A stretch of 64,000 nucleotides of DNA, from the NCBI GenBank assembly GCA_023386315.1, contig JAEWJZ010000008.1, positions 62,001-126,000 of the forward strand, given 5' to 3'. This DNA is from Bacillota bacterium. Lineage in GTDB: Bacteria; Bacillota; Clostridia; Lachnospirales; Lachnospiraceae. A program made the translations under genes and the position numbers. Positions 43,761 to 52,151 of this stretch are shown here, in pieces. The first letter of the stretch is position 1; each line of letters begins with the position of its first letter. Under the pieces are notes generated by a model. The model did no database searches, was not told the origin of the DNA, and was given only the letters and a program-made list of their open reading frames with translations.

Positions 43761-44926
43761 GGCCTTGGCTTTCCGCATTCAGAACAAAATTTACCGGTGT
43801 TAACCGCTCCGCACCCGCAGGTCCATGGACCCTCCGGCTTTTTGCTTCCGCATTCCGGGCAGAATTTTCCTGTGTTAACACTGCCGCAGCTGCAGGTCCA
43901 CGTCTCCTGTGTACCTGCACTCTTCGCTGCCTGATTCATCTGCATCTGGTTTGCATTGGCTGCTGACGCAGCACCCATGAATCCGCCCGCTGTATTCATT
44001 CCCATACCCATGCCCATAAAACCTGCCAAAGATCCGTTTGCATTACTTCCGGCCGCTTCTATTCCTCTGGCTGCCGCCCCCTGGACATAGCCTTCCCGCA
44101 CACCGGGATCGCTTAGCATTGCTCCCTGGTTTCTCATCTGGATTAAAGATTTGGATTCTTCATCGTAGGAGATGCTTGCAATTCCCACAGACTGGATTTC
44201 CATTCCTCTTCCGGCCCTCCACTGATCATCTAACACATCTGCCATATACTTTCCCAGTTCTCTTCCCTTTGAAGCCACATAGGAAATCCGGATTCCATCC
44301 GCAGACATCTGATTGATGGAAGACTGGAGTGCTTCTAAAAATTCCGATAAATACTGCCCGTTAATGTCCTCAACCTCAACATGCTCCGCATTCTTCGGCA
44401 CAGCCTCTGCATAAAAAAGGATGGGGTCTGTCACTTTAATGGAATAAGTACCATGGGCTCTTAAAAACAGCTCCGCATTATAAAACTGGTCGAAATAATT
44501 GATGGGATTGGGTGTACCAAACTTGATTCCCTTGATTTCCTGCAGATTAATGAAATAAACTTTCTGGGAGGTAGGTGTCTGACCTCCAAAGCGGACACGG
44601 TCAAAGGATTCGCTGACTGCTTCCTTTAACTGCCCGTTAAACAGAGAAGGCATGGAGGAATTCTTTACGGTAAAATATCCCGGTTCTCCTGTATAATCAA
44701 TCACCTTTCCTCCGTCAACCAAAAGCATAAACTGGTTGGGATAAACATGAATGACCGACCCGTCTGATACCGTATTATCCGTTCCCTTTGTATTGGATCC
44801 CTTCCGGACCTTTACCCCGCTGGTAAATATGGTCTGGTCTCCCATGCTGCCTGCCTCTATCACTTCCAGCCACTGGTCTGCCAGTGAGCCTCCGATTGCT
44901 GAAGTCAATGCTTTCACAATGCCCAT
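43757..44926 (-). CDS. SPFH-domain protein with C-terminal zinc ribbons, YdjI-like
   Basis: 389-aa protein. Residues ~1-290 carry an SPFH/band-7 (virion-core-like) domain: NQFMLLVDGGKVIDYTGEPG, SQKVYFINLQEIKGIKFGTPN and a following coiled region; a Met/Ala/Asn/Gly-rich linker (~285-345, GFMGMGMGMNTAGGFMGAAS) leads to two zinc ribbons (WTCSCGSVNTGKFCPECG and WTCGCGAVNTGKFCSECG). It lacks a membrane helix, so it is a cytoplasmic or peripheral protein. AAAGGAGGA before the ATG. First gene of the three-gene ydj-type operon. Confidence 0.9.
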   Translation of the reverse strand: MGIVKALTSAIGGSLADQWLEVIEAGSMGDQTIFTSGVKVRKGSNTKGTDNTVSDGSVIHVYPNQFMLLVDGGKVIDYTGEPGYFTVKNSSMPSLFNGQLKEAVSESFDRVRFGGQTPTSQKVYFINLQEIKGIKFGTPNPINYFDQFYNAELFLRAHGTYSIKVTDPILFYAEAVPKNAEHVEVEDINGQYLSEFLEALQSSINQMSADGIRISYVASKGRELGKYMADVLDDQWRAGRGMEIQSVGIASISYDEESKSLIQMRNQGAMLSDPGVREGYVQGAAARGIEAAGSNANGSLAGFMGMGMGMNTAGGFMGAASAANANQMQMNQAAKSAGTQETWTCSCGSVNTGKFCPECGSKKPEGPWTCGCGAVNTGKFCSECGKPRP

Positions 44927-44956
44927 TCCGATTCCTCCTTTAGAATTTTATTTCAT

Positions 44957-44985
44957 ATTATACTGCACATATGATACTCTGCCTA
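44957..44985 (-). promoter_or_regulatory. Possible promoter of the ydj-type operon
   Basis: Minus strand: TAGGCA (44985-44980), 17-bp spacer, TATAAT (44962-44957), ~30 bp before the SPFH gene. The -35 overlaps the 3' end of nfo, and no terminator separates nfo from this operon, so read-through is also possible. Confidence 0.45.
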
Positions 44986-45810
44986 TCCCATACTGCGCAT
45001 CATAACGATTTCTTTTGCATATCCAGGTAAATCATTGGGAGTTTCCAGATAAAAAGGCAGATTTTTAAGACCTGGATGTTCCACAATCCGTTTTAACGCA
45101 TCAAATCCAATCATTCCCTGGCCAATTGCCGCATGCCGGTCTTTGTGGGAACCAAGGGGATTTAAACTGTCATTTAAATGAATGGCTTTCAACTTAGGCA
45201 GTCCGATAATCCGGTCAAATTCATGAAGAACTCCGTCTAAATCTCCGGCAATATCGTAGCCTGCATCCCAAACATGACAGGTATCCAGACACACTCCCAT
45301 ACATTCTTTCTCCTGGACCCGGTCGAGAATTTCCCGCAGTTCTTCAAATGTTTTTCCAACCTCACTGCCCTTACCTGACATGGTTTCCAATAAAACCGTG
45401 GTATTTTGATCCGGTTCTAAAATCTGGTTCAGCATAAGAGAAATATAATGGATTCCCGCTTCCGTCCCCTGACCGGTATGGCTTCCGGGATGAAAATTAT
45501 AACAGTTTCCCGGAATATACTCCATCCGTTCTAAATCATCCTTCATGGTATCTCTGGCCAGTGTTCTTAACCCTTCGTCTGCAGAGCAGGCATTCAGTGT
45601 GTACGGAGCATGGGCCAGAATTCTGTTAATACCATGCTCCTCTGCAAAAGAAAGAAAGCGCCCGATATCCTCCGGGTCAATCTTTTTGGCTTTAGTGCCT
45701 CTGGGATTTCTTGTAAAAAACTGAAATGTATCCGCACCAATCTTCACAGCCTCTTTGCCCATGGCAAGAAACCCTTTTGAAGAAGACAGATGACAGCCGA
45801 TTGTCAACAT
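44983..45810 (-). CDS. nfo: Deoxyribonuclease IV (endonuclease IV)
   Basis: 275-aa zinc AP endonuclease of base-excision repair. [94 protein letters not shown] and YLETP hold the three-zinc ligands. AAGGAGA before the ATG. It follows the ABC permease gene by 13 bp, so it is likely the last gene of that operon, although its job (DNA repair) is unrelated. Confidence 0.96.
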   Translation of the reverse strand: MLTIGCHLSSSKGFLAMGKEAVKIGADTFQFFTRNPRGTKAKKIDPEDIGRFLSFAEEHGINRILAHAPYTLNACSADEGLRTLARDTMKDDLERMEYIPGNCYNFHPGSHTGQGTEAGIHYISLMLNQILEPDQNTTVLLETMSGKGSEVGKTFEELREILDRVQEKECMGVCLDTCHVWDAGYDIAGDLDGVLHEFDRIIGLPKLKAIHLNDSLNPLGSHKDRHAAIGQGMIGFDALKRIVEHPGLKNLPFYLETPNDLPGYAKEIVMMRSMG

Positions 45811-45823
45811 AAAAATCTCCTTC

Positions 45824-46735
45824 CTATTTTCTTCTCATTGTTCTTCGCTTCGACTGGCCAACCCCTTTGACTGCAATAAAAATAAATATGGCTGCCAGAA
45901 AAAGCTGGATTAAGATGCTAAGAAGCACCCAGTTCTCCATGATAAAGTTATCCGGATGAGGTCCAAACCAGGTATTTAAGCTGTTAATCACCTGATTATC
46001 ACCTGCCTGGCGGTTAATCATAACATAAAAGGTTGCCACTGGATTTAAAAGAAGCAGATACAGCCATGCACCGGAGCTGGCCTGATCGGTCACTCCGTTT
46101 ATGCTTGAAACGTATGAGCTGTTCACATTCATTCTTGCCAGTGACAGCATAAATATATTCACTGCATAAGTTCCGGCTCCGATAAAAACCAATACTCCAT
46201 AGCTCACCACAGTCGCAACAGTAGACCGTTTGAACAGGGAGGAAAAACAAATTCCCATACTTCCGCAAAGAAGCGCCACTGTCAGATAGCACAGCAGTAA
46301 AAGAAACACATCGTAAATCATCACTCCGCCGTATACAAAAGAAACTGCAAGCAAAGGGAAGCTGGATACGACCATTAAAAACATGGTGCTGAAAGAAGAT
46401 AAAAGCTTTCCCCAGATAATTTCTGACGGCTTCATGGTGGTAGTCAGCAGGATATCAAGTGTCTGCCGCTCTCTTTCACCGCTTATGCTTCCCGCAGTGA
46501 GAGCCGGCATGATAAACATCAGCAGGACAAATTCCACGACTGCAACAAATACGTATAAATTGGTAAAAGAAGAATACTGGATCTCAGCCGTCAGTTTCAC
46601 CCGTTCTACTACAGAATACATATTCAGCAGAATTACCAGAGCCAGTATGGAATTAAAAATCACCAGAATCAGTGCCAGACGGAAGCTTCTGGCGCTGACC
46701 ATTGTCTCCCGTTTATAAACCGGATTCATTTTCAT
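45824..46735 (-). CDS. ABC-2 type transporter permease
   Basis: 303-aa permease with six helices (first ~22-45, [23 protein letters not shown] is the conserved cytoplasmic loop of ABC-2 permeases of the ABC-2/NatB kind). Start at ATG 46735 overlaps the ATPase gene by 23 bp; another ATG two codons on (46729) is possible. GGCGGTG is a weak ribosome site, so coupling to the upstream gene is probable. Works with the ATPase encoded before it as an exporter or membrane-disturbance sensor; the substrate is unknown. Confidence 0.88.
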   Translation of the reverse strand: MKMNPVYKRETMVSARSFRLALILVIFNSILALVILLNMYSVVERVKLTAEIQYSSFTNLYVFVAVVEFVLLMFIMPALTAGSISGERERQTLDILLTTTMKPSEIIWGKLLSSFSTMFLMVVSSFPLLAVSFVYGGVMIYDVFLLLLCYLTVALLCGSMGICFSSLFKRSTVATVVSYGVLVFIGAGTYAVNIFMLSLARMNVNSSYVSSINGVTDQASSGAWLYLLLLNPVATFYVMINRQAGDNQVINSLNTWFGPHPDNFIMENWVLLSILIQLFLAAIFIFIAVKGVGQSKRRTMRRK

Positions 46736-47678
46736 GTACAAGCACCGCCTTTTCTTTATCAGGATCTGTAATCTGCATAAATAAGGATTCCAGGCTTCCC
46801 TGTTCCCTGCAAAATCCATGGACCATCACTTCCGCATCAATCAGCTGCTGAAGCAAAAGTGCCTCATCCTGCTGGTCTCCAATGAAATTCACACGGATAT
46901 CCCCTTCCTTCACTGCAATTGTCTGAACACAGGGCTGGCTTTTTAAAATGGTAAGTGCCTTTTCCTTACTGCCGAGAATGGAGATAATAAGGGGGTTGGT
47001 TGCATTCACCCGTTTTAAAATCTCTTCCATGCTGCCGCTTAAAACCATCTTTCCCTGATCAATGATTCCGATATCGGTACACAGTTCAGACAATTCAGAT
47101 AAAACGTGGGAGCTGATAAATATAGTCTTTCCCTGTTCTCTCAGCTCTTTTAAAATCTCCTTAAATTCAAACCGTGTTCTGGGGTCCAGACCCGATGCAG
47201 GCTCGTCAAGGACCAGCAAAAGGGGATCATGGATCAGAGCTCTGGCCAGGCATAAACGCTGCTTCATCCCTCTTGATAAGCTGTCTACATAGAAATCGGA
47301 TTTATCTTCCAGCCCTACCTGTTCCAATAGAGTCATGTACCTGCTTCTTGCTTTCAGACCATTAATACCGTAGCAGGACGCAAAAAATTCCATGTATTCA
47401 TTCACCTTCAAATTATCATACACACCGAAAAAATCGGGCACATATCCGATTTTCTCTTTCAGCTGTTTTAAACCATCAGACACATCAGTACCGTCAATGA
47501 ATACCTGCCCGCTGTCAGCGAACAGAAGCCCTGTCATAATCTTAATAGCAGTCGTCTTTCCCGCCCCGTTTGGTCCTACAAAACCATAAAGGGAACCTTT
47601 TGGAATCATAATATCCAACCCATTTAAGGCATGGAATTTTCCGAATTTTTTCTTCAGATCTTTAATCTCTAATATCAT
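46713..47678 (-). CDS. ABC transporter ATP-binding protein
   Basis: 321-aa ATPase: Walker A GPNGAGKT (35-42), signature LSRGM (134-138), Walker B LLLVLDEP (~153-160) with the catalytic Glu, and a D-loop SGLDP. The C-terminal ~100 residues form a DUF4162-like extension seen in ABC-2 exporter ATPases of the bacitracin/NatA type. ATG at 47678 overlaps the 830-aa gene's stop (ATGA). Partner of the ABC-2 permease. Confidence 0.94.
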   Translation of the reverse strand: MILEIKDLKKKFGKFHALNGLDIMIPKGSLYGFVGPNGAGKTTAIKIMTGLLFADSGQVFIDGTDVSDGLKQLKEKIGYVPDFFGVYDNLKVNEYMEFFASCYGINGLKARSRYMTLLEQVGLEDKSDFYVDSLSRGMKQRLCLARALIHDPLLLVLDEPASGLDPRTRFEFKEILKELREQGKTIFISSHVLSELSELCTDIGIIDQGKMVLSGSMEEILKRVNATNPLIISILGSKEKALTILKSQPCVQTIAVKEGDIRVNFIGDQQDEALLLQQLIDAEVMVHGFCREQGSLESLFMQITDPDKEKAVLVHENESGL

Positions 47679-50167
47679 TTATCCCTCCCCAGAACCATCA
47701 GCATGGGCAGTGTAACATACCAGTTGTTTTCCACGGTATCCTCACAGACATATTTGACTGTCAGCGTATTGCCTGGCGACAAATAAGGGCTCAGTTCTGC
47801 TGCTGTATATTCTGTCTTTCCTGAATCCATGGGATCGTAATTGCCAGTATCATGATTATAAAAATATATTTTTCCCTTAAATATATTGGTATAGTTGGTG
47901 CTTTGATTATTTAAAAATTCTTCAGCAGGATTCTCAAACATGAGTTTTTCCACACTTAAATCATTTCCAAGAGAATATTCCAGGGAGACCGGATCTACGC
48001 CGTAAATGGCATTGGAATCCGAATAGTACTGCCCGCTTACTGACACAGGCATTTTCATCAGCGCAGACCGGTATGTCTCATTATTCTTTCTTGATTTCAC
48101 ATCAATGGTAGAGGTATACATCGTCACTCCATAAGTCTCATATCCACTGTTCGTAAGGAACTGGCTGTCTTTCTGATCTTCGCTAAATGCCACGATCCGT
48201 GCTTCCTGATTGTAAAAGGATGAATATCTGTCCAGATAAAAGCTTAATATATTGGTTCTTGACAGAGCCAGCATATAATCAGGATCTTCAATATCTGCCT
48301 TTGAATACTGATAGCTTCCTGTCACTCTGGCGGATACCTGGAATGAGTTGTTTATGGGATAATTAATTACAGGTGTACCATCAAGCTTTTTGGTCTCTCC
48401 GGGCTTTAACTCATCGATGACCACCATTTTTCCATACATGAGAATGCCCACTTTCTCTACAGAAAAAGGATATTCATTGGTGACTGTTCCGTAGACATTC
48501 CCCTTAAACAGAGTGATATCACCCCAAAGGCCCTTCCGGTTCTCATTTAAGGTTCTCTTCTTCAGCGCATAGTATTTGGGAGCAAATGCAGCCGCATTCT
48601 GTACAGAAACTCTTGTACCGTCTTCCTCATAGCTGATACGGACATTATAATCTTCACTTCCGGTAAATTTCGGTACAGGCTCCCTTTCATAAGACTTGCT
48701 CCTGGTTATGGGAAGCAGACTGTAGGAAGGATCCAGAAGTATGGAATAGGCCCTGTTATAAGGAGTCCTCATATTGATATATGTATATTCATCTTCAAAT
48801 TTTTCCGAGTTATCAAAAATCGTAGCATAGGTAAAAAAGGTATCACGAAAACGCGTCCTTACTCCCATAAAATAAACCAGCACAGTAAATAAAAGGGATA
48901 CTGCCACAATCGCGGTCCGGTAATAACGCCTGCCATCCTTCCGTTTTAAGTACAGATAGGTGCCCGGTCCTACAAGTGCTATATAGGACAAAATGACAAT
49001 GGAATAGAATACAAGCCCCGGCAGCTTATCTACATCCCCGGTATTAAGCATATTCTGAACTGACCAGAACTGACCGGAATTACCGCTGTATAAAAAAGAA
49101 GATAAATTGTTTAATCTGGTATCCCCTAACAATGCGGTAAACAGCTTATCAACATAGGAGCGCTGAACCTCACAGAATGGAGCGATATCTACAAAATCAT
49201 AGGCTGCAACTCCCACGACTCCTTTCCCTCTGGCTGCTGCGGTAAGAACAGGAAACTGGTCATTTGCCAGGACACCGGTTCCTCCTTTTAAAGAAATATC
49301 GGCACAGACCAGGTTCATAAAGGAATCACCGGGGCCATTGGTTGCATATTCGACTCCCATATCCACAGACTTTTCTGCAGGAACTGCGTAATCCTCATTC
49401 AAAAGATCTGACCGGAAGGCATACAGCGTATCATCCGCGCGGGCACCGGTTCCTATAAGAAGAGTTCCGCCTTCCTTCACCCATTCCATAATGGCCTGGA
49501 TCTGATCTTTCGACAGTTTCCTGGTATCATAATCTGTTATGACGAGAACATCAAGCAGATCCAGACCAATCACATGATCCGGCAGCTGCTCCGTCTGCAG
49601 CTGGAACGTCCTTATTCTCACCGCACTGTAATTGACACCTACTCCCTCCATATAGGACAGCTTATCCGGCTCATCGGATAGCATACCTACATAAAGCTCG
49701 GCTACGTCAGTGGGGACATTCATCTTTAAGCGCTTACGTATCAGTTCCGTTCCCTGGGAATCTAACAGCTTTACATATAAAATATCCGCCCTTCCTACCG
49801 GAACATCAAGGGATTCCTCTGCAGACCCCATGGCGTCTAAAGAAATGGGATAATCATATTGATAAATGTCATAGTCGGATTCCATCGCCTCCACACGTAC
49901 TGTGCCGTTAAAGGGGGAATCTGACTGGCTTTTCAGTGTAAAATTTACCGGAACATAACGGTCTGACTTGGCATTCCCGTCGTATCCATAGGAAACCTCC
50001 ATGCCAATACCAGAATAATTCTCACCGCCGTATTCTTCGGAATAGGAACTTTCCCCATTCCCTCCATTCTCCGGACCATATGCGGTCATGCCGAAAGCAG
50101 GCAGCAAAGTGCTGCCTGCCAACGTGAGCGCCATGGCACAAATCAGGGATATCTGTCTGACTTTCAT
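47675..50167 (-). CDS. Large secreted/membrane protein of unknown function (830 aa) linked to an ABC exporter
   Basis: 830-aa protein with a signal peptide (~1-26) and only two other hydrophobic helices near the middle (~383-406 and ~418-436), so the N-terminal ~380 and the C-terminal ~390 residues both face outside. Residues ~200-245 (LDLLDVLVITDYDTRKLS, EWVKEGGTLLIGTGA) resemble the glutamine-amidotransferase-like fold found in GldG/DUF4350-type exporter-associated proteins; the rest is not recognised and looks beta-rich. AGGGTGAC before the ATG. Five bp after the histidine kinase stop, and overlaps the ATPase start: a true operon. Confidence 0.78.
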   Translation of the reverse strand: MKVRQISLICAMALTLAGSTLLPAFGMTAYGPENGGNGESSYSEEYGGENYSGIGMEVSYGYDGNAKSDRYVPVNFTLKSQSDSPFNGTVRVEAMESDYDIYQYDYPISLDAMGSAEESLDVPVGRADILYVKLLDSQGTELIRKRLKMNVPTDVAELYVGMLSDEPDKLSYMEGVGVNYSAVRIRTFQLQTEQLPDHVIGLDLLDVLVITDYDTRKLSKDQIQAIMEWVKEGGTLLIGTGARADDTLYAFRSDLLNEDYAVPAEKSVDMGVEYATNGPGDSFMNLVCADISLKGGTGVLANDQFPVLTAAARGKGVVGVAAYDFVDIAPFCEVQRSYVDKLFTALLGDTRLNNLSSFLYSGNSGQFWSVQNMLNTGDVDKLPGLVFYSIVILSYIALVGPGTYLYLKRKDGRRYYRTAIVAVSLLFTVLVYFMGVRTRFRDTFFTYATIFDNSEKFEDEYTYINMRTPYNRAYSILLDPSYSLLPITRSKSYEREPVPKFTGSEDYNVRISYEEDGTRVSVQNAAAFAPKYYALKKRTLNENRKGLWGDITLFKGNVYGTVTNEYPFSVEKVGILMYGKMVVIDELKPGETKKLDGTPVINYPINNSFQVSARVTGSYQYSKADIEDPDYMLALSRTNILSFYLDRYSSFYNQEARIVAFSEDQKDSQFLTNSGYETYGVTMYTSTIDVKSRKNNETYRSALMKMPVSVSGQYYSDSNAIYGVDPVSLEYSLGNDLSVEKLMFENPAEEFLNNQSTNYTNIFKGKIYFYNHDTGNYDPMDSGKTEYTAAELSPYLSPGNTLTVKYVCEDTVENNWYVTLPMLMVLGRDK

Positions 50168-50171
50168 TTTG

Positions 50172-51308
50172 TCACCCTATCTTTCCAAAGTTCTCTTTAT
50201 TCACATCAAAATTCGTTTTCAGCTTTACCGTAAATACAGTTCCGGATAAATCACTGGTCACATCGATGGTTCCTCCATGCATATCCACGATGCTTTTGGA
50301 AATGGCAAGTCCCAGTCCGGTTCCTCCTGTATTGGTGGAACGGGACTGCTCCACACGGTAAAACTTATTGAAGATCAGAGGAAGTTCTTCTTCCGGTATG
50401 ACATAACCGTAGTTAACCACCTGGATGGACACAAGGCCTTCGCTGCCATGTACTTTTACCAGGATCCGCTTTCCATCTGCTCCGTATTTGATTGCATTAT
50501 TAATGAGATTATCAAACAGACGGGCCAGAAGATTGGCATCTGCTGAAACGATCTGGACGGGGACATTGCTTTGCAGCTCATAGGAAAGATTCTTATCCAT
50601 AAAGCTGGGATAAAACTCTTCCAAAAGCTGGCTTAAAAGCTTTATGACATCCACTTTTGTTACATTCATGGAAATCTTTCCGTAATTAAGTTTTGTAAAA
50701 CCAAATAAGTCTTCGATCAGCTTTTCCAGCCGCTTTGTCTTTACGTATGCAATCCCTATGTACTTTTTCTGCACTTCCTGGTCAATGGCTCCATCCTTGG
50801 ATAAGAGCTCCAGATAACCGATGATGGAAGTAAGGGGAGTCCGCAGGTCATGAGCGATGTTGGTGATCAGTTCATTCTTTGTCCGTTCTGCCTCCCGCTC
50901 CTTATCCATTAAATCCCTTAAATCCCCTACCATCTTGTTTAAACTGGCGGCCATGACGGAGAATTCGTCATCTCCTTCAAGGTCCACCGTTATGTTTAAG
51001 TCTCCTTCCGAAATCCTCTGCATGGCATCGGAAATCCTCCCGATATAACGCATGGATCTTTCCTGAAGAAGGAGAAACGTAACTGCGAATATGCCGATTC
51101 CAAATACAACATAGATGAGTATCACCACCACATCAAAAGAGGTGAGCATCTCAAGGAAAACATTGTCCTTTTGAGTGCTCCTCATATATGATGCAATCAG
51201 AGATACGTTGGTTACCAAAAATATCTCGATCAGAACCGTAACAATTGCACTGTAAAATATATTGGCAATGACCCGGGTATGGAAACGGCGGTTGATATCA
51301 TTTTTCAA
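50172..51308 (-). CDS. Sensor histidine kinase with HAMP domain
   Basis: 378-aa membrane kinase: helices at ~18-40 and ~58-82, so only ~18 residues lie outside; HAMP (~85-135); dimerisation helix with phosphorylated His153 in NIAHDLRTPLTSIIGYLELL; ATPase N-box LFDNLINNAIKYG and G-boxes GGTGLGLAISKSIVDMHGG. The tiny outside loop suggests sensing in the membrane or through a partner protein. A TTG at 51308 is the likely start (AGGAT 7-8 nt upstream), overlapping the regulator gene by 11 bp. Confidence 0.93.
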   Translation of the reverse strand: MKNDINRRFHTRVIANIFYSAIVTVLIEIFLVTNVSLIASYMRSTQKDNVFLEMLTSFDVVVILIYVVFGIGIFAVTFLLLQERSMRYIGRISDAMQRISEGDLNITVDLEGDDEFSVMAASLNKMVGDLRDLMDKEREAERTKNELITNIAHDLRTPLTSIIGYLELLSKDGAIDQEVQKKYIGIAYVKTKRLEKLIEDLFGFTKLNYGKISMNVTKVDVIKLLSQLLEEFYPSFMDKNLSYELQSNVPVQIVSADANLLARLFDNLINNAIKYGADGKRILVKVHGSEGLVSIQVVNYGYVIPEEELPLIFNKFYRVEQSRSTNTGGTGLGLAISKSIVDMHGGTIDVTSDLSGTVFTVKLKTNFDVNKENFGKIG

Positions 51309-52005
51309 TTTTGTATCCTACCCCCCAAACAGTTGTGATGATCTTGTTCTGTCTGGTGTCTTCCTTCATCTTACCTCTCAGACGCCTGATATGTACCATT
51401 ACTGTGTTATTGGCCTCATATACCTTTTCATTCCACACTTTTTCAAATATCTCATCTGTACTGAACACTCTTCCCGGATTGGAAGCCAGCAGATACAGGA
51501 TATCAAATTCGATTGGAGTAAGCTTTATTTCCTCTCCATATACAGTCACCTTATGATTATCCTTATTGATGGTCAGTCCCCGGATTCCTATTTCATTCTT
51601 TGCCGATTCGTTTACCGCACTGTTGGGATTAAGCTGGGTATAACGGCGCAGCTGAGATTTGACTCTGGCAGTCAGTTCCAGCGGATTAAAGGGTTTTGTT
51701 ACATAATCATCAGCTCCGGTTCCAAGTCCTAAAATCTTATCTAAATCTGTAGACTTGGCACTGAGCATAATAATTGGAATGTTGTTGGTCTCCCGTATCT
51801 TCTTGCACATGGAAAGGCCATCCATTCCAGGCATCATAATGTCTAAGAGTACCAGATGAATCTGATTTTTATCAAGAACCTCCAGCCCCTCTTCCGCATT
51901 GTTTGCCTTGTATACTTTATATCCGTCACTGACCAGATAAATCTCCACCAGATCCGCAATCTCTTTCTCGTCATCCACAACCAGAATGCTTATTGTCTCG
52001 GACAT
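51298..52005 (-). CDS. Response regulator, OmpR/PhoB family
   Basis: 235-aa two-component regulator: receiver domain (~5-120) with Asp11/Asp12, phospho-acceptor Asp55 (LLDIMMPGMDG) and Lys104, and a winged-helix domain (~135-235; ELTARVKSQLRRY linker, EANNTVMVHIRRLRGKM recognition region). It is the first gene of the RR-HK-830aa-ABC-permease-nfo unit; AGGGAGGT before the ATG. The target is probably its own operon, as in antimicrobial-peptide sensing modules (inference). Confidence 0.94.
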   Translation of the reverse strand: MSETISILVVDDEKEIADLVEIYLVSDGYKVYKANNAEEGLEVLDKNQIHLVLLDIMMPGMDGLSMCKKIRETNNIPIIMLSAKSTDLDKILGLGTGADDYVTKPFNPLELTARVKSQLRRYTQLNPNSAVNESAKNEIGIRGLTINKDNHKVTVYGEEIKLTPIEFDILYLLASNPGRVFSTDEIFEKVWNEKVYEANNTVMVHIRRLRGKMKEDTRQNKIITTVWGVGYKIEK

Positions 52006-52151
52006 TGAAAAATACCTCCCTTGTCGTTATGTAAGCGGCGTTCTCACGTTGAAAAAGAAAAAGCCTGCATCCATTTTACCACAAGAAAGGTATCTTTGCC
52101 TTACTATTTTCTTACAAAAAAGCTATAATACGGTAAATCAGGAACTCCCTC

